From positions 62,001 through 126,000 of the forward strand of contig NZ_JADQDN010000007.1 in assembly GCF_015694425.1 (NCBI RefSeq): 64,000 bases of DNA, read 5' to 3'. The notes under the pieces were generated by a model. It searched no databases. It was given only the letters and a program-made list of their open reading frames with translations, and was not told where the DNA came from. Positions 29,407 to 39,092 of this stretch are shown one piece after another. The position numbers were made by a program, and so were the translations under genes. Each line of letters starts with the position of its first letter. Positions within the stretch are counted from its first letter, which is position 1. This stretch comes from Microvirga terrestris (lineage in GTDB: Bacteria; Pseudomonadota; Alphaproteobacteria; Rhizobiales; Beijerinckiaceae).

Positions 29407-30714
29407 ATGGCTCAACTTGATCACACGCGTGATCAGAGTCTGAAAAGCTGGATAACCTCAGCCGATGGTCATCCTGACTTACCAATCCAGAACCTGCCGC
29501 TGGAGATCTTCAGCACCAGTAGTGATGCCCCAAGGGGTGGAGTCGCGATCGGCGACCGGATTCAGGACCTGTCGGCTGCACTTTCAGCGGGCCTCTTCAC
29601 AGGGGAGGCCGCACGGACGGCGGAGGGCTGCGTCCGGTCCCGTGCTCAATCCCTTCCTGACGTTCGGAGCGGGGTCCCGGCAGGTCATGCGTCTGCGGTT
29701 GTCCGAACTGCTTTGGACGGGTAGCCCTGATCAGAGCAGGATGGAGCCGTGCCTGCACCCGACTTGCGAGTGTGCGCTACACCTGCCGGCGCGCACCGGG
29801 GACTATACAGACTTCTATGTCGGCATTCAACACGCCGCCAATGTCGGCAAGCAGTTCCGCCCCGACAATCCGCTGCTGCGGAACTACAAGTATGTTCCCA
29901 TCGGCTATCACGGCCGCGCGTCGTCAGCCCGGCCCTCGGGCGTGCCCGTTCGGCGGCCGCGCGGGCAGACGAAGCTGCCAGATGCATCGAGCCGGGCTTC
30001 GAGCCCGGTCGAAGACTCGATTGCGAGCTGGAGCTGGGCGTCTGGATCGGCCCCGGCAACGAGCTCGGCGAGCCGATCGGTATCATCGAGGTCCCCGAGC
30101 ATGTGGGTGGCTCCTGCCTGCTGAACGACTGGTCAGCGGGCGACATCCAGGCTTGGGAATACCAGCCGCTCGGGCCTTTTCTGTCGAAGAATTTTGCCAG
30201 CACAGTTTCGACCTGGATCGTGACGCCGGAGGCCTTGGCACCGTTTCGCATCGCGCAACCTAGCCGGCCTGAGGCCGATCCCTTGCCGCTCTCATACCTG
30301 ACGAATGAGGCGGGCCAGCGCGAGAGCGCGCTGGATCTTGAGCTTGAGATTCTGGTCCTCACGCATAGTTTGCGGGAGAAGGGAATGTCGCCGCATCGGC
30401 TCGTCTTGTCCAATGCAAGGCACATGTACTGGACGGTGGCCCAGATGATCACACACCACACAAGCAACGGCTGCAATCTGCAGACCGGCGATCTGCCGGG
30501 CACGGTAACGACCTCGTGGCCCGATCAAACAAGCTGGGGCAGGATTCTGGAGGCGACTTTGGGCGGGAAGAGCCCGGTTAACCTTGCTTCGGAGGAGGAG
30601 CGCCACTTCCTGGAGGATGGGGACGAGGTGATCCTGCGGGCCCGTGGCCGCCGGGATAGCTTTGCGCCGGTCAGCTTCGGCGAATGCCTGGCCATGATCC
30701 TGCCAGCTGTGTAA
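29407..30714 (+). pseudogene. fahA: Fumarylacetoacetase gene with two compensating frameshifts
   Basis: Clear fumarylacetoacetase sequence spread over two frames. The N-terminal part (MAQLDHTRDQSLKSWITSAD to GDRIQDLSAAL) is in one frame up to about 29600-29640. The middle (LPARTGDYTDFYVGIQHAAN, YVPIGYHGRASS, VRRPRGQTKLPDA) is one frame later. From about 29975-29995 the first frame resumes (RRLDCELELGVWIGPGNELG, CLLNDWSAGDIQAWEYQPLG) to the end at 30714. This needs one net insertion and then one net deletion. The first frame meets a stop at 29722-29724. Total length equals an intact gene. Either a decayed gene or sequencing errors; the damaged maiA next to it favours decay. Confidence 0.85.
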
Positions 30715-30724
30715 GGGAACACGC

Positions 30725-31427
30725 ATGAATCGCTATACGTACTGGCGCACTACCTCCTCCTATTAGGTGCGCATTGTCCTCGCCTTGATGAAGCTTGAGG
30801 CGGGGCAGGCCTTCGTTCATCTGGTCTGCTATGGGGCGAGCAGAATGCTCCCAGCTATTGGGCAATCAACCCGCAGGGCAGCGTGCTGGCGCTTGAATTC
30901 GATGACGGCAGCATTCTCATCCAATCTCCTGCAATTCTCGAGTATCTTGAAGAGATCTATCCGACACCTGCGCTTCTGCCGTCCGATCCGGTGCTAAAGG
31001 CCAAAGTCAGGCAGTGGCGTCGATCATCGGCTACGATGCTCACCCGCTGCACAATGTCGGACCACTCAACCACCCCAGGAAAGCTTCCGGCCGTTCAAGG
31101 CTGGAGGTAGCCGCCTGGATCGCCACTTGGGAGGGGCAGGGGCTTTGGGTCGTCGAGGGCCTCATTGGTGATGAAGGCTTTTGCCTCGGTCCGGAGCGCA
31201 CACTGGCCGATGTCTTTCTCCTGCCGCAACGCTACGCAACACAGCGGGTTGCGGTACCGCTGGAGGTCTTCCCGGGCATTCTCCTCGTCGAGAAGGTTCT
31301 CGGTGAGCACCCAGCTTTCTTGAGAGCGCATCCTGCCAAGCGGCAGGACGCAGAATGGGATGAATCAGCAGGGTTTGTGAACCAGGCTTCATCTTTCGAA
31401 GCTTCGCAGCGGCCGCTTCCGCTCTAG
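30725..31427 (+). pseudogene. maiA: Decayed maleylacetoacetate isomerase gene
   Basis: The sequence follows the glutathione-transferase-like isomerase family but over three frames. It starts MNRYTYWRTTSSY, then a TAG stop at codon 14, then VRIVLALMKLEAGQAFVHLV in the same frame. From about 30852 a second frame gives YWAINPQGSVLALEFDDGSI and LEYLEEIYPTPALLPSDP. From about 31014 a third frame gives IIGYDAHPLHNVGPLNH and LGPERTLADVFLLPQ to the end. One stop plus two frame changes make it a pseudogene. It follows fahA by ten bases. Confidence 0.85.
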
Positions 31428-31768
31428 AGGTTGGGCCGGGACGTCCTCTCTTGAATGCACGTTGCCATCACTACCAAAATCAATGCATTCGTCTATTGCA
31501 AACGCATTCGCTGTTCGGTACCTATGTTGGTAAGCTCTGGCAAAAGAGCAGACGATCTAAAAGATAGAAGGGAAGGAGCCGCCCGAAAGCCGACCTCGGC
31601 ATTGCTGGAAACGGTGCGGATAGCGTGAGCAGGAGAAAGTCTGCACTCCTCTTTCTTCCCATGGACTTTTGAGAACTGGCAGGCCCTGCCTGCCCAAAGC
31701 TCGGACGGGTTGTGCGCAATGGGCGTGGTAGCCGCGGCCGAAATCGTACCCTTGAGGGAAGGAAAACC
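31428..31768. other. Intergenic region with an IclR-type site
   Basis: No gene seen. The binding-protein frame could formally start at 31712, but ATG 31769 with its ribosome site is better. Positions 31481-31509 carry the regulatory motif shared with the regions near 37501 and 39093. No repeat or mobile element is seen. Confidence 0.45.
31481..31509. promoter_or_regulatory. Candidate IclR operator upstream of the Liv-type importer
   Basis: CAATGCATTCGT (31481-31492) and GCAAACGCATTC (31498-31509) each match ten of twelve bases of the arms of the perfect dyad at 39093-39129. The spacer is five bases here, against thirteen there. A further GAATGC half-site is at 31453-31458. The likely binder is the IclR protein encoded at 36510. 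Confidence 0.55.
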
Positions 31769-32965
31769 ATGACGCCAAAACATACAGCCGTGAAAGCAGC
31801 TCTCCTTGGTAGCGCGCTCGCTATGTCGTCTGCGGCCTATGCCCAAGAGATCAAGATTGGTTTTAACGGCGATCTTTCCGCTTCGCCGTCCGCACAGAGC
31901 GGTCAGGCTGGCGTGCTCGGCATCCAAGCCGCAATCGAGGACATTAATGCAGCTGGCGGCGTACTTGGCCGCAAGCTGACCCTTGTCGTGCGCGATGACC
32001 TGTCGCAGCCGCCGAAATCAATCCAGAATATGAGCGATCTCATAGACAACGAGAAGGTTGTGGCGGTTCTCGGTCCAACCAATTCCGGTAATGCCCTCGC
32101 CTGGAAGCATATACCCAATCAGAAAAAGAATCCGTCAATTGGCTGCATCGGCTCTGCCACCGACATCACTAAGCCTGCAAGTGCCAACGCCGAGAACTAC
32201 ATGTACCGTGTCTCGATGGTAGATCGGGCGCAGGTCGCCGGCCTTATTGCCTATACGAAGAACAATCCAATCACCAAGAATGTAGGCTTTCTTGTCGAGA
32301 CCACAGGGTACGGCCAAGGTGGTTTGAAGGATCTTCAGGAACTCGCCGAAGCCAAGAGCCTCAAGCCTGTGGCGACTGAGAAGTTCGGTGTCAACGACAC
32401 TGACATGACCTCTCAGCTCAACAAGCTGAAGAGTGCCGGCGTCGATACCGTTCTCGTTTGGGCGCAAGGCACCCCAATCGGGCAGCTCGTGCGCAGCATG
32501 GAGAAAATCAACTACTTTCCCGTGACGCTCACCTCCTGGTCATCAGATAACGCGAGCTTCTTCGATACAGCAGGTAAGACGCTAGCTGAAAAGCCGATCT
32601 TTATGCGCACCATTACCGAAGATCGTACCCCCAAGCAGCAGCAGCTTTACGATCGTCTGGCTCCGAAGATGGCTTCCAAGAGCGCCTTCAGCTTCGCGGC
32701 GCATTGCTACGACGCACTCATGATCACGGCTGCTGCGATCAAGCAGGCGGGCAGCACCGAAGGGCCAAAAATGCGCGAGGCGTTCGACAATCTTCAAGCG
32801 CCGGTCGAAGGCATCATGAAGACCTATTACAAGCCATTCTCAGCGACCGAGCATGAGGCGCTGACCGCCGCCGACTATCGCTGGACCCGCTGGAAAGACG
32901 GAAAGCTGGTCACCTACACGGACGATGTCGTGAAGGCTCTCAAGCCTGCCGACTTCACACAGTAG
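31769..32965 (+). CDS. Branched-chain-type (LivK-like) substrate-binding protein
   Basis: 398 residues from ATG 31769, preceded by GAGGGAAGGA. A signal peptide (ALLGSALAMSSAAYAQ) leads into EIKIGFNGDLSASPSAQSGQ, typical of periplasmic-binding family 6 proteins. Such receptors bind amino acids, but also aromatic acids and other catabolic substrates. The company of oxidoreductases downstream suggests a carbon source rather than an amino acid; the ligand is unknown. Confidence 0.9.
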   Translation: MTPKHTAVKAALLGSALAMSSAAYAQEIKIGFNGDLSASPSAQSGQAGVLGIQAAIEDINAAGGVLGRKLTLVVRDDLSQPPKSIQNMSDLIDNEKVVAVLGPTNSGNALAWKHIPNQKKNPSIGCIGSATDITKPASANAENYMYRVSMVDRAQVAGLIAYTKNNPITKNVGFLVETTGYGQGGLKDLQELAEAKSLKPVATEKFGVNDTDMTSQLNKLKSAGVDTVLVWAQGTPIGQLVRSMEKINYFPVTLTSWSSDNASFFDTAGKTLAEKPIFMRTITEDRTPKQQQLYDRLAPKMASKSAFSFAAHCYDALMITAAAIKQAGSTEGPKMREAFDNLQAPVEGIMKTYYKPFSATEHEALTAADYRWTRWKDGKLVTYTDDVVKALKPADFTQ

Positions 32966-32981
32966 GACTGTGTCTGCTCAG

Positions 32982-33008
32982 CCTGCCGGTCCTCCGGGGA
33001 CCGGCAGG
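32982..33008 (+). other. Hairpin between binding-protein and permease genes
   Basis: CCTGCCGGTCC (32982-32992) and GGACCGGCAGG (32998-33008) form a perfect 11-pair stem with a five-base loop, 17 bases after the stop. There is no T-run. Same position and likely role as the hairpins at 8145 and 16617. Confidence 0.65.
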
Positions 33009-33037
33009 CGTCGATACTTTGCACTGTTGGAGCTCCC

Positions 33038-33958
33038 ATGGACGTCTATCTCCAGACACTCCTCAGCGGCCTTGCCATCGGTGGCGTCTACGCCTTGATC
33101 GCACTCGGTTTCAGCATCACCTTCACAACCACAAAGACGCTGAATTTCGCCCAGGGTGAGTTCATCGCGTTTGGTGCCTTCATCGGCGTGACGATGCTCC
33201 TGCTCTTGTCGGGCCTTGCGAGCACAACGACGGCTGTTCCAAGCGAGGCGGCTTCTGCTTGGCGGTATCCTGCCGCCGTCATTGGCGCCGGAGCGGTGGC
33301 GGGCTTGATGGGGATCCTCATCTTTCTGCTAGCGGTCAGGCCCTTCGCCGGAAAAGGGGGCATGAACTGGGTAATGAGCACTCTGGGGTTCGGCGTAATG
33401 CTCCAGAGCATTGGGCTTGCCGTTTGGGGTCCTGCGCCCGTCATGGTGCCGTCTCCGCTGGGGGATGACGTGCTGCGGATCGCTGGAGCCGGCGTGCGAC
33501 CGCAAGAGCTTCTGGTTCTGGCCTGCGCGATCCTGATCATGGCGGCGCTCGATCTGGTGATGCGCCGCTCGCGCATCGGCAAGGCCATGATGGCCGTGGC
33601 GCACTCGCCTCAGACCGCGAGCCTGATGGGCATCAATGTCAGCCTTGTCATGATAGGTGCTTTCGCTCTGTCAAGCGGTCTCGCAGGCGTCGCGGGCGTT
33701 CTGATTGCTCCGATCGCGTCTGCCTCCCTGTTCATGGGCATGGGTTTCGCCCTCAAGGCCTTTTCAGCGGCGATCATTGGCGGCCTCAACAACCCACGCG
33801 GCTGCATTTATGGCGGCTTCATCCTGGGCGTGCTGGAATCTGCCGTAGGCCTTTGGCAGGCACAATGGCGTGAGATCGTGGTGTTCGTTCTGATTATCCT
33901 GGTTCTGGCGTTTCGCCCGGCAGGCCTCTTCGGCCAGGCTGCTGTCGACAAGGTTTAG
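33038..33958 (+). CDS. LivH-type ABC permease
   Basis: 306 residues with about eight membrane segments. The start MDVYLQTLLSGLAIGGVYAL and the TKTLNFAQGEFIAFGAFIG segment are standard for LivH. It forms the channel with the permease half of the fused protein encoded next. Confidence 0.93.
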   Translation: MDVYLQTLLSGLAIGGVYALIALGFSITFTTTKTLNFAQGEFIAFGAFIGVTMLLLLSGLASTTTAVPSEAASAWRYPAAVIGAGAVAGLMGILIFLLAVRPFAGKGGMNWVMSTLGFGVMLQSIGLAVWGPAPVMVPSPLGDDVLRIAGAGVRPQELLVLACAILIMAALDLVMRRSRIGKAMMAVAHSPQTASLMGINVSLVMIGAFALSSGLAGVAGVLIAPIASASLFMGMGFALKAFSAAIIGGLNNPRGCIYGGFILGVLESAVGLWQAQWREIVVFVLIILVLAFRPAGLFGQAAVDKV

Positions 33959-33963
33959 TTCCC

Positions 33964-35742
33964 ATGCGCCACTTGATCGGATCCGTAGCTTTCACCGCCG
34001 CAATCGCCGCCGCTGCGTCGTTCATCGACAACGAGTTTTATCTGCGCACCCTGTTCATGATCTGCGTTTACTTCCTGTGCGCAGCAGGCATGAACGTGCT
34101 CCTGGGCTTTGCTGGACAGAAATCACTCGGGCAGGCTGGCCTGTTCGCTGCGGGTGCTTATGCTGTGGCCCTGCTGACAACCCGCTATGAAGTTGGCCCC
34201 TGGCTATCCCTTCTCTTGGCGTGCGGCGTTTCGGCTGTGTTCGGCATTCTGATCGCAATGCCGTCGCTGCGCGTGAAAGGGCCGAGCCTTGCGATGGTGA
34301 CCCTGGCCTTTGGAATCGTGATCGAAAAGGTCGTCACGGAGGGTTCCGAGGTGTTCGGCGGGGCGATGGGCATCTATGCGATTCAGCCACTCCATATCGG
34401 CGGCGTGCCATTCACGATGCTGCAATGGGTCTGGTTCGGGCTAGGGCTCTGCCTCGTCGCTCATCTTCTCCTGCGGAACCTTTTGCAGGGCCGGTTCGGT
34501 CGCGCCTTCCTTTCTCTGCAGGCTGACGAGGTCGCTGCCGGCGCAGTAGGTGTTGCGGTGTACCGCTACAAGGTCCTCGCCTTCGTCATCGCTGCTGTGA
34601 CCTGTGGGCTGGCAGGGGCTCTCGTGGCGCAGCAGAACCAGTACATCAATTCCGACTTCATCAATTTCCACCTGTCGATCTTCATCCTCCTTCTCGTGCT
34701 GTTCGGCGGCAGCGGCTCACTCTATGGCCCGCTCCTCGGATCCGTGACCCTCGTCATCATCGGGGCGCTGGTGGCGCGCTGGACCTGGATTGAGCATTTC
34801 GTGAATGGCGCGCTGCTGCTCTTCGCCCTCTACGCCATGCCAAAGGGACTAGCCGGCGTCTTCGGCTCGTTCTTTAGGAGGTTTGGGCTTGGATACAGCG
34901 CGGGCAAAGTGGCTGCGCCGAGCCTATCGGCGTCGAAGCTGCCGACTCGATCCATCCCCCAGACAGTGGAGGGAAGCCTGCTGACAGCCGACAGTCTCAA
35001 CAAGGCCTTTGGCGGTGTCGTTCCCGCCAAGGATGTATCAGTCAACCTAACAGAAGGTCATATCCATGCTCTGATCGGGCCCAATGGCGCAGGCAAGAGC
35101 ACCTTCATCAACATGCTGACCGGTATCATTCGGCCTGATCGCGGCAAAGTGACTTTCTTGGGTCAAGACATCACTCAGCAGACGGTTCACGGCATCTGTG
35201 GCCATGGTGTGGCGCGCACCTTCCAGAATCTCAGACTGTTCAAGGATTTGTCCGTCCGCGAAAATGTGCTTCTTGGGCAGCATTCCCGAATGCAGAACAG
35301 TTTCGTTTCATCGTTCCTTGGGCTGCCCAAGGCGAGGCGGGAGGAGAATAAGGCCTTGCAGAAGGTCAACAATATCCTCCATTTCACTGGGCTATTGCAG
35401 TATGCCGAGGCACCAGCAGGAAGCCTCGCCTACGGTCTTCAGCGCCGCGTCGAGCTGGCGCGGGCCTTAGCCTCAGAACCTCTGCTCCTCCTCCTGGACG
35501 AGCCCGCTGCCGGATTGAATCCGCAGGAAACGGCGGAGCTCGGCCAGTTGCTGGTGCGCATCCGTAACGAGGGGATGACCATCCTTCTGATCGAGCACCA
35601 CATGGACCTCGTCATGACGATCTCGGACCACGTGATCGTTCTCGATTACGGCCAGAAAATCGCCGAGGGTACGCCGAGCAAGATCCAAGCGGATCCGAGA
35701 GTGATGGAAGCCTATCTCGGCACCTCCGTTGAGGCAGCCTAG
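33964..35742 (+). CDS. LivM-LivG fusion: permease with C-terminal ATPase
   Basis: 592 residues. Residues 1-300 are a LivM-type permease (GMNVLLGFAGQKSLGQAGLF). A linker of about 35 residues leads to a complete LivG-type ATPase from about residue 338: Walker A GPNGAGKST, the LivG-style signature region LAYGLQRRVELARAL and Walker B LLLLLDEPAAGLNP. Fusion of channel and ATPase fixes their stoichiometry. Such fusions occur in several alphaproteobacterial Liv-type systems. Confidence 0.93.
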   Translation: MRHLIGSVAFTAAIAAAASFIDNEFYLRTLFMICVYFLCAAGMNVLLGFAGQKSLGQAGLFAAGAYAVALLTTRYEVGPWLSLLLACGVSAVFGILIAMPSLRVKGPSLAMVTLAFGIVIEKVVTEGSEVFGGAMGIYAIQPLHIGGVPFTMLQWVWFGLGLCLVAHLLLRNLLQGRFGRAFLSLQADEVAAGAVGVAVYRYKVLAFVIAAVTCGLAGALVAQQNQYINSDFINFHLSIFILLLVLFGGSGSLYGPLLGSVTLVIIGALVARWTWIEHFVNGALLLFALYAMPKGLAGVFGSFFRRFGLGYSAGKVAAPSLSASKLPTRSIPQTVEGSLLTADSLNKAFGGVVPAKDVSVNLTEGHIHALIGPNGAGKSTFINMLTGIIRPDRGKVTFLGQDITQQTVHGICGHGVARTFQNLRLFKDLSVRENVLLGQHSRMQNSFVSSFLGLPKARREENKALQKVNNILHFTGLLQYAEAPAGSLAYGLQRRVELARALASEPLLLLLDEPAAGLNPQETAELGQLLVRIRNEGMTILLIEHHMDLVMTISDHVIVLDYGQKIAEGTPSKIQADPRVMEAYLGTSVEAA

Positions 35743-35756
35743 GGCAGGGGGCATGT

Positions 35757-36479
35757 ATGCTTAAGCTGAAGGACGTCGATTTGGCCTATGGACCGATTGC
35801 TGCGGTTCGCAAGGTCTCCATCGAGGTGAAGGCCGGGGAGGTCGTCGCCATCGTGGGTGGGAACGGGGCCGGCAAGAGCACTTTGCTTAAAGGCATCGCC
35901 GGGCTGATGCCTGTTGGATCGGGGCAGATCATCTTCGATGGTGAAGAAATCTCGCGGTTCGCGCCCCACAAGCGGGTGGCGCGGGGGATCGCTCTCTCGC
36001 CGGAGGGACGTCAGGTTTTTCCGGACCAGACGGTCTACGACAATCTGACCTTGGGAGCCTATTTCCGGCGGCTGTCTAACGATACTCTCGATGCCGAAGT
36101 GGAGGAGCAGTTCAAGCTGTTCCCGCGCTTGCAGGAGCGGCGTGATCAGCTTGCCGTCACCCTGTCAGGGGGCGAGCAGCAGATGCTGGCCATCGCGCGG
36201 GCCCTGATGGGAAAGCCCCGACTGCTTCTGCTCGACGAGCCGTCCCTTGGCCTTGCGCCGAAGATTATCCAGGAGATTTTCGACATCATTGTATCCCTGC
36301 GTAAATCCGGCATCACCATCCTGCTTGTGGAACAGATGGCCAATATGGCTCTTGCTATTGCGGATCGGGCCTATGTGCTCGAAACGGGGAGTGTTACACT
36401 GTCGGGCACTGGGAAGCAGCTCCTCCACGACCCCAAGGTCCGTGCAGCGTATCTCGGGATTTCTCACAACGCCGCATGA
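35757..36479 (+). CDS. LivF-type ABC ATPase
   Basis: 240 residues. Walker A GGNGAGKST, signature LSGGEQQMLAIARAL and Walker B LLLLDEPSLGLAP are intact. It is the second ATPase of the importer, paired with the ATPase half of the fused protein. It lies 30 bp before the IclR gene, so importer and regulator are likely one transcript. Confidence 0.93.
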   Translation: MLKLKDVDLAYGPIAAVRKVSIEVKAGEVVAIVGGNGAGKSTLLKGIAGLMPVGSGQIIFDGEEISRFAPHKRVARGIALSPEGRQVFPDQTVYDNLTLGAYFRRLSNDTLDAEVEEQFKLFPRLQERRDQLAVTLSGGEQQMLAIARALMGKPRLLLLDEPSLGLAPKIIQEIFDIIVSLRKSGITILLVEQMANMALAIADRAYVLETGSVTLSGTGKQLLHDPKVRAAYLGISHNAA

Positions 36480-36509
36480 TACGGGCGTATCACAAACACT
36501 GAGCAGGTC

Positions 36510-37370
36510 ATGACCATAGAAGGACGAGGCGTACAATCGGTCGAGGTCGGGGGACGTATCCTGTCAGCTCTGGTCAAAGCCGGAAAGCCTCTGATGCTCC
36601 GCGAGCTCGCAACCTTGGCCGATGTCGCCCCCGCCCAAGCCCATGCCTACCTCGTGAGCTTCCGTAAGCTCGAACTCGTTGAGCAGGACATCGCAAGCGG
36701 CCGTTATCAGCTTGGTCCCTTCGCCCTCCAGCTCGGCATCGCACGGCTGCGCAGCTTCGATCCCTTGCGGCTCGCAGGTCACGCCATCGTCGAGTTTGCG
36801 GAACAGATCGACCACATGGTGACCATTGCCGTGTGGGGAACCCACGGTCCCACAATCGTGCAGGTTCAAGAGGGCAGCGATCAGGTCCACGTGAATGTGC
36901 GCACCGGCACTGTTTTTTCCGTCACCGGCACCGCGACGGGAAAAGTCTTCGCTGCCTTCATGTCGCCAAAGGTCATCGAGGCTCAGCTGGCCGAGGAGCT
37001 GCGCAAGGGAGCGCGCATTCAGGGCGTGGGCACGGCTACGTCTCGCAAGGAGCTCGAAGCCGAGATAGCAACTGCGAGAAAGCTTGGCTATGCCTCCACG
37101 GAAAGCAAGCCCGTCACCGGGATCAACGGTATTGCGGCTCCCGTCTTCGATTACAGCGGACAGATGCAACTCGCCATCACTGTCATCGGACCGACCGGAG
37201 TTCTCGACATTCACCCCGAGAGTGCCGACGCCCAAAACCTCTTGGCGTGCACGCGCAGGTTGTCGGCCCAACTCGGTTACATGCCACACGCCATCGCTGG
37301 GACTGTGCAGGCGGAATTCGCGGAGATTGGGATTGCCGAAGCTCCCGTAAAGCGTCCTCGACGGGCGTAG
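36510..37370 (+). CDS. IclR-family transcriptional regulator
   Basis: 286 residues. The N-terminal winged helix is QSVEVGGRILSALVKAGKPL followed by LRELATLADVAPAQAHAYLV; the C-terminal effector domain includes the GTVFSVTGTATGKVFAAFM region and GINGIAAPVFDYSG. IclR proteins bind small carboxylic or aromatic effectors. It sits between the importer genes and the oxidoreductase genes and is the only regulator in the cluster, so it is the prime candidate for the GAATGCGTTCGT sites at 31481, 37501 and 39093. Confidence 0.92.
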   Translation: MTIEGRGVQSVEVGGRILSALVKAGKPLMLRELATLADVAPAQAHAYLVSFRKLELVEQDIASGRYQLGPFALQLGIARLRSFDPLRLAGHAIVEFAEQIDHMVTIAVWGTHGPTIVQVQEGSDQVHVNVRTGTVFSVTGTATGKVFAAFMSPKVIEAQLAEELRKGARIQGVGTATSRKELEAEIATARKLGYASTESKPVTGINGIAAPVFDYSGQMQLAITVIGPTGVLDIHPESADAQNLLACTRRLSAQLGYMPHAIAGTVQAEFAEIGIAEAPVKRPRRA

Positions 37371-37500
37371 CTCATCTCTCTCCTTACCGCTTTCCATACG
37401 GTGCTCTTGTCTGTCACGCTCGGTTGGCACCGGCGTGCTTTTGCCTGCGCACCGTGGCGAGTGCAGCCGGCCTGCGCGTTTATGAACGTTCGCTATTTGC

Positions 37501-37512
37501 GGATGCGTTCGT
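37501..37512. promoter_or_regulatory. Candidate IclR half-site upstream of the SDR gene
   Basis: GGATGCGTTCGT matches eleven of twelve bases of the left arm of the dyad at 39093. A weaker related block, ATGAACGTTCGC, lies just upstream at 37482-37493. The site is 76 bases before the SDR start codon. Confidence 0.5.
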
Positions 37513-37587
37513 CATATGATTGTATGAGGCCTGTGCTGTCGAAACCAAAGGGACGGCGTTCTCAACCAAGTCAAGGAGCCGGAACGA

Positions 37588-38337
37588 ATGCTGCTCAAAG
37601 AGCGTATTGCGCTGGTCACAGGCGCCGGTCAGGGCAATGGTGCTGCCATTGCGCGAGGTCTAGCGAAGGAAGGAGCGCGGCTCATCGCCACCGATCTGAA
37701 TGGCGAGGCGGCGGCCGGCACGGCCAAGGGGATTGTGGACGAGGGCGGCGAGGCCTGGTCCTATGCTCTTGATGTTGCCGATGCACAAGCCTGCGGTGCT
37801 CTGGCGCGCGTTGTGGAAGCCTCGATCGGGCAAGTGTCCATCCTCGTCAACAATGCTGGCATATGCCCTCGCAACACCATCGACAGCCCGGATGTGATGC
37901 GCACTTGGGATGCTGCGATGCAGGTGAATCTGAACGGCACACTGAACGTCACGCTTGCTTTCGTTCCGGCTTTGCGCGCGACCAAAGGCACGGTCATCAA
38001 CATGGCCTCCATTGCCTCATTCGTGTCGACCGCGACATCGATCAGCTATTCGACGTCCAAGGCTGCCGTGCGCATGCTGACCCAAAATCTCGCTCAGGAG
38101 CTCGCAAAGGATGGTGTTCGCGTGAATGCCATCGCTCCCGGAACTCTCAACACGCCCATGACCGAGGCGACGCGCACCAATCCCGAGCGGGCAGAGCGCT
38201 TCCTGTCTCGAATTCCTCTCGGCCGCTTCGGTGAGCCAGAGGAACTCGTGGGCCCGACTGTCTTCCTCGCGTCCAACATGTCGAGCTACGTGACCGGAAC
38301 AACTCTTGTTGTTGACGGTGGCTATCTGGCGGTCTGA
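37588..38337 (+). CDS. Short-chain dehydrogenase/reductase
   Basis: 249 residues, classical SDR length. The nucleotide-binding motif is VTGAGQGNGAAIARGL, NNAGICPRN is the conserved NNAG element, and the catalytic Ser, Tyr and Lys are in NMASIAS and ISYSTSKAAV. DGGYLAV closes the protein. It likely oxidises or reduces an alcohol or ketone intermediate of the pathway encoded by this cluster; the substrate is unknown. Confidence 0.92.
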   Translation: MLLKERIALVTGAGQGNGAAIARGLAKEGARLIATDLNGEAAAGTAKGIVDEGGEAWSYALDVADAQACGALARVVEASIGQVSILVNNAGICPRNTIDSPDVMRTWDAAMQVNLNGTLNVTLAFVPALRATKGTVINMASIASFVSTATSISYSTSKAAVRMLTQNLAQELAKDGVRVNAIAPGTLNTPMTEATRTNPERAERFLSRIPLGRFGEPEELVGPTVFLASNMSSYVTGTTLVVDGGYLAV

Positions 38338-38359
38338 GGATGCCAGCAGGATCGTTCGC

Positions 38360-39067
38360 ATGGGGCTTCTCACGCGCAGACCTGACGTGAGCCAGGATGA
38401 GTTCAGACGCCACTGGCGCGAGGTGCATGGTCCTCTTGTCGCGCGCCTGCCTAGCCTGCAAAGCTATCACCAAAACCACGTTGTCGACGACCGCCAACTT
38501 GCCATAGACCATGCCCGGGGTTCCTGGTCCATTGACGGCATTTCCGAGCTATGGTTCGACAGCGACGACGACATGAAGACGGCCTTGTCCTCCGATGAGT
38601 ACAAGGAGGTTGCACGCGACCACCAGCTCCTTGTCGGCCCAACGGCGCTGATCACTGCCGTACAGAACGTGGTCGTGCCAGTCGATCTATCTGCCGAGCC
38701 GCTCGTGAAGCTAATATCGATCCTGACGCGGAAGCCAGGTCTGACTCCCGAGCAGTTCAAGGAAGAGTGGTGGGGCTTCCACGCTGAAGCCGTCAGCAAG
38801 TTTCCGAACCTCATGGGGTATGCCCAAAATCTTGTGACCGGGCGAAGCGCAGGCATTGGCCAGCCCGCCTCTTACGAAGCTATTCCCATTGATGGCGTGG
38901 TGGAACTGTGGTTCCGCTCCGTTACAGATATAGAGGCCGCGTTTCACTCCCGGGCAGCGAATGTCTCGCAGATGCATGCTCTCAGCTTCATCTCCGAAAT
39001 CACGACCTTTCTTGTCGAAACCCATCAAGTCGTCTCAGCGGGGATGAGCCGGAAGTCGAACGCGTGA
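38360..39067 (+). CDS. Tandem EthD-domain protein
   Basis: 235 residues from ATG 38360; the open frame also runs back into the SDR gene (38306), so the start is uncertain. Two EthD (dimeric alpha-beta barrel) repeats are visible: GLLTRRPDVSQDEFRRHWRE with VHGPLVARLPSLQSYHQNHV, and ISILTRKPGLTPEQFKEEWW with FHAEAVSKFPNLMGYAQNLV. EthD proteins accompany ring-degrading enzymes, often with unclear or isomerase/cyclase-like roles. The gene follows the SDR by 22 bp. Confidence 0.82.
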   Translation: MGLLTRRPDVSQDEFRRHWREVHGPLVARLPSLQSYHQNHVVDDRQLAIDHARGSWSIDGISELWFDSDDDMKTALSSDEYKEVARDHQLLVGPTALITAVQNVVVPVDLSAEPLVKLISILTRKPGLTPEQFKEEWWGFHAEAVSKFPNLMGYAQNLVTGRSAGIGQPASYEAIPIDGVVELWFRSVTDIEAAFHSRAANVSQMHALSFISEITTFLVETHQVVSAGMSRKSNA

Positions 39068-39092
39068 GGTTCGCGAAATATCTTGAATGAGC

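Noticed and set aside
37430..37455. Possible second sigma-54 promoter (TGGCAC near 37425)
   Set aside because: The -12 element is at the wrong distance.
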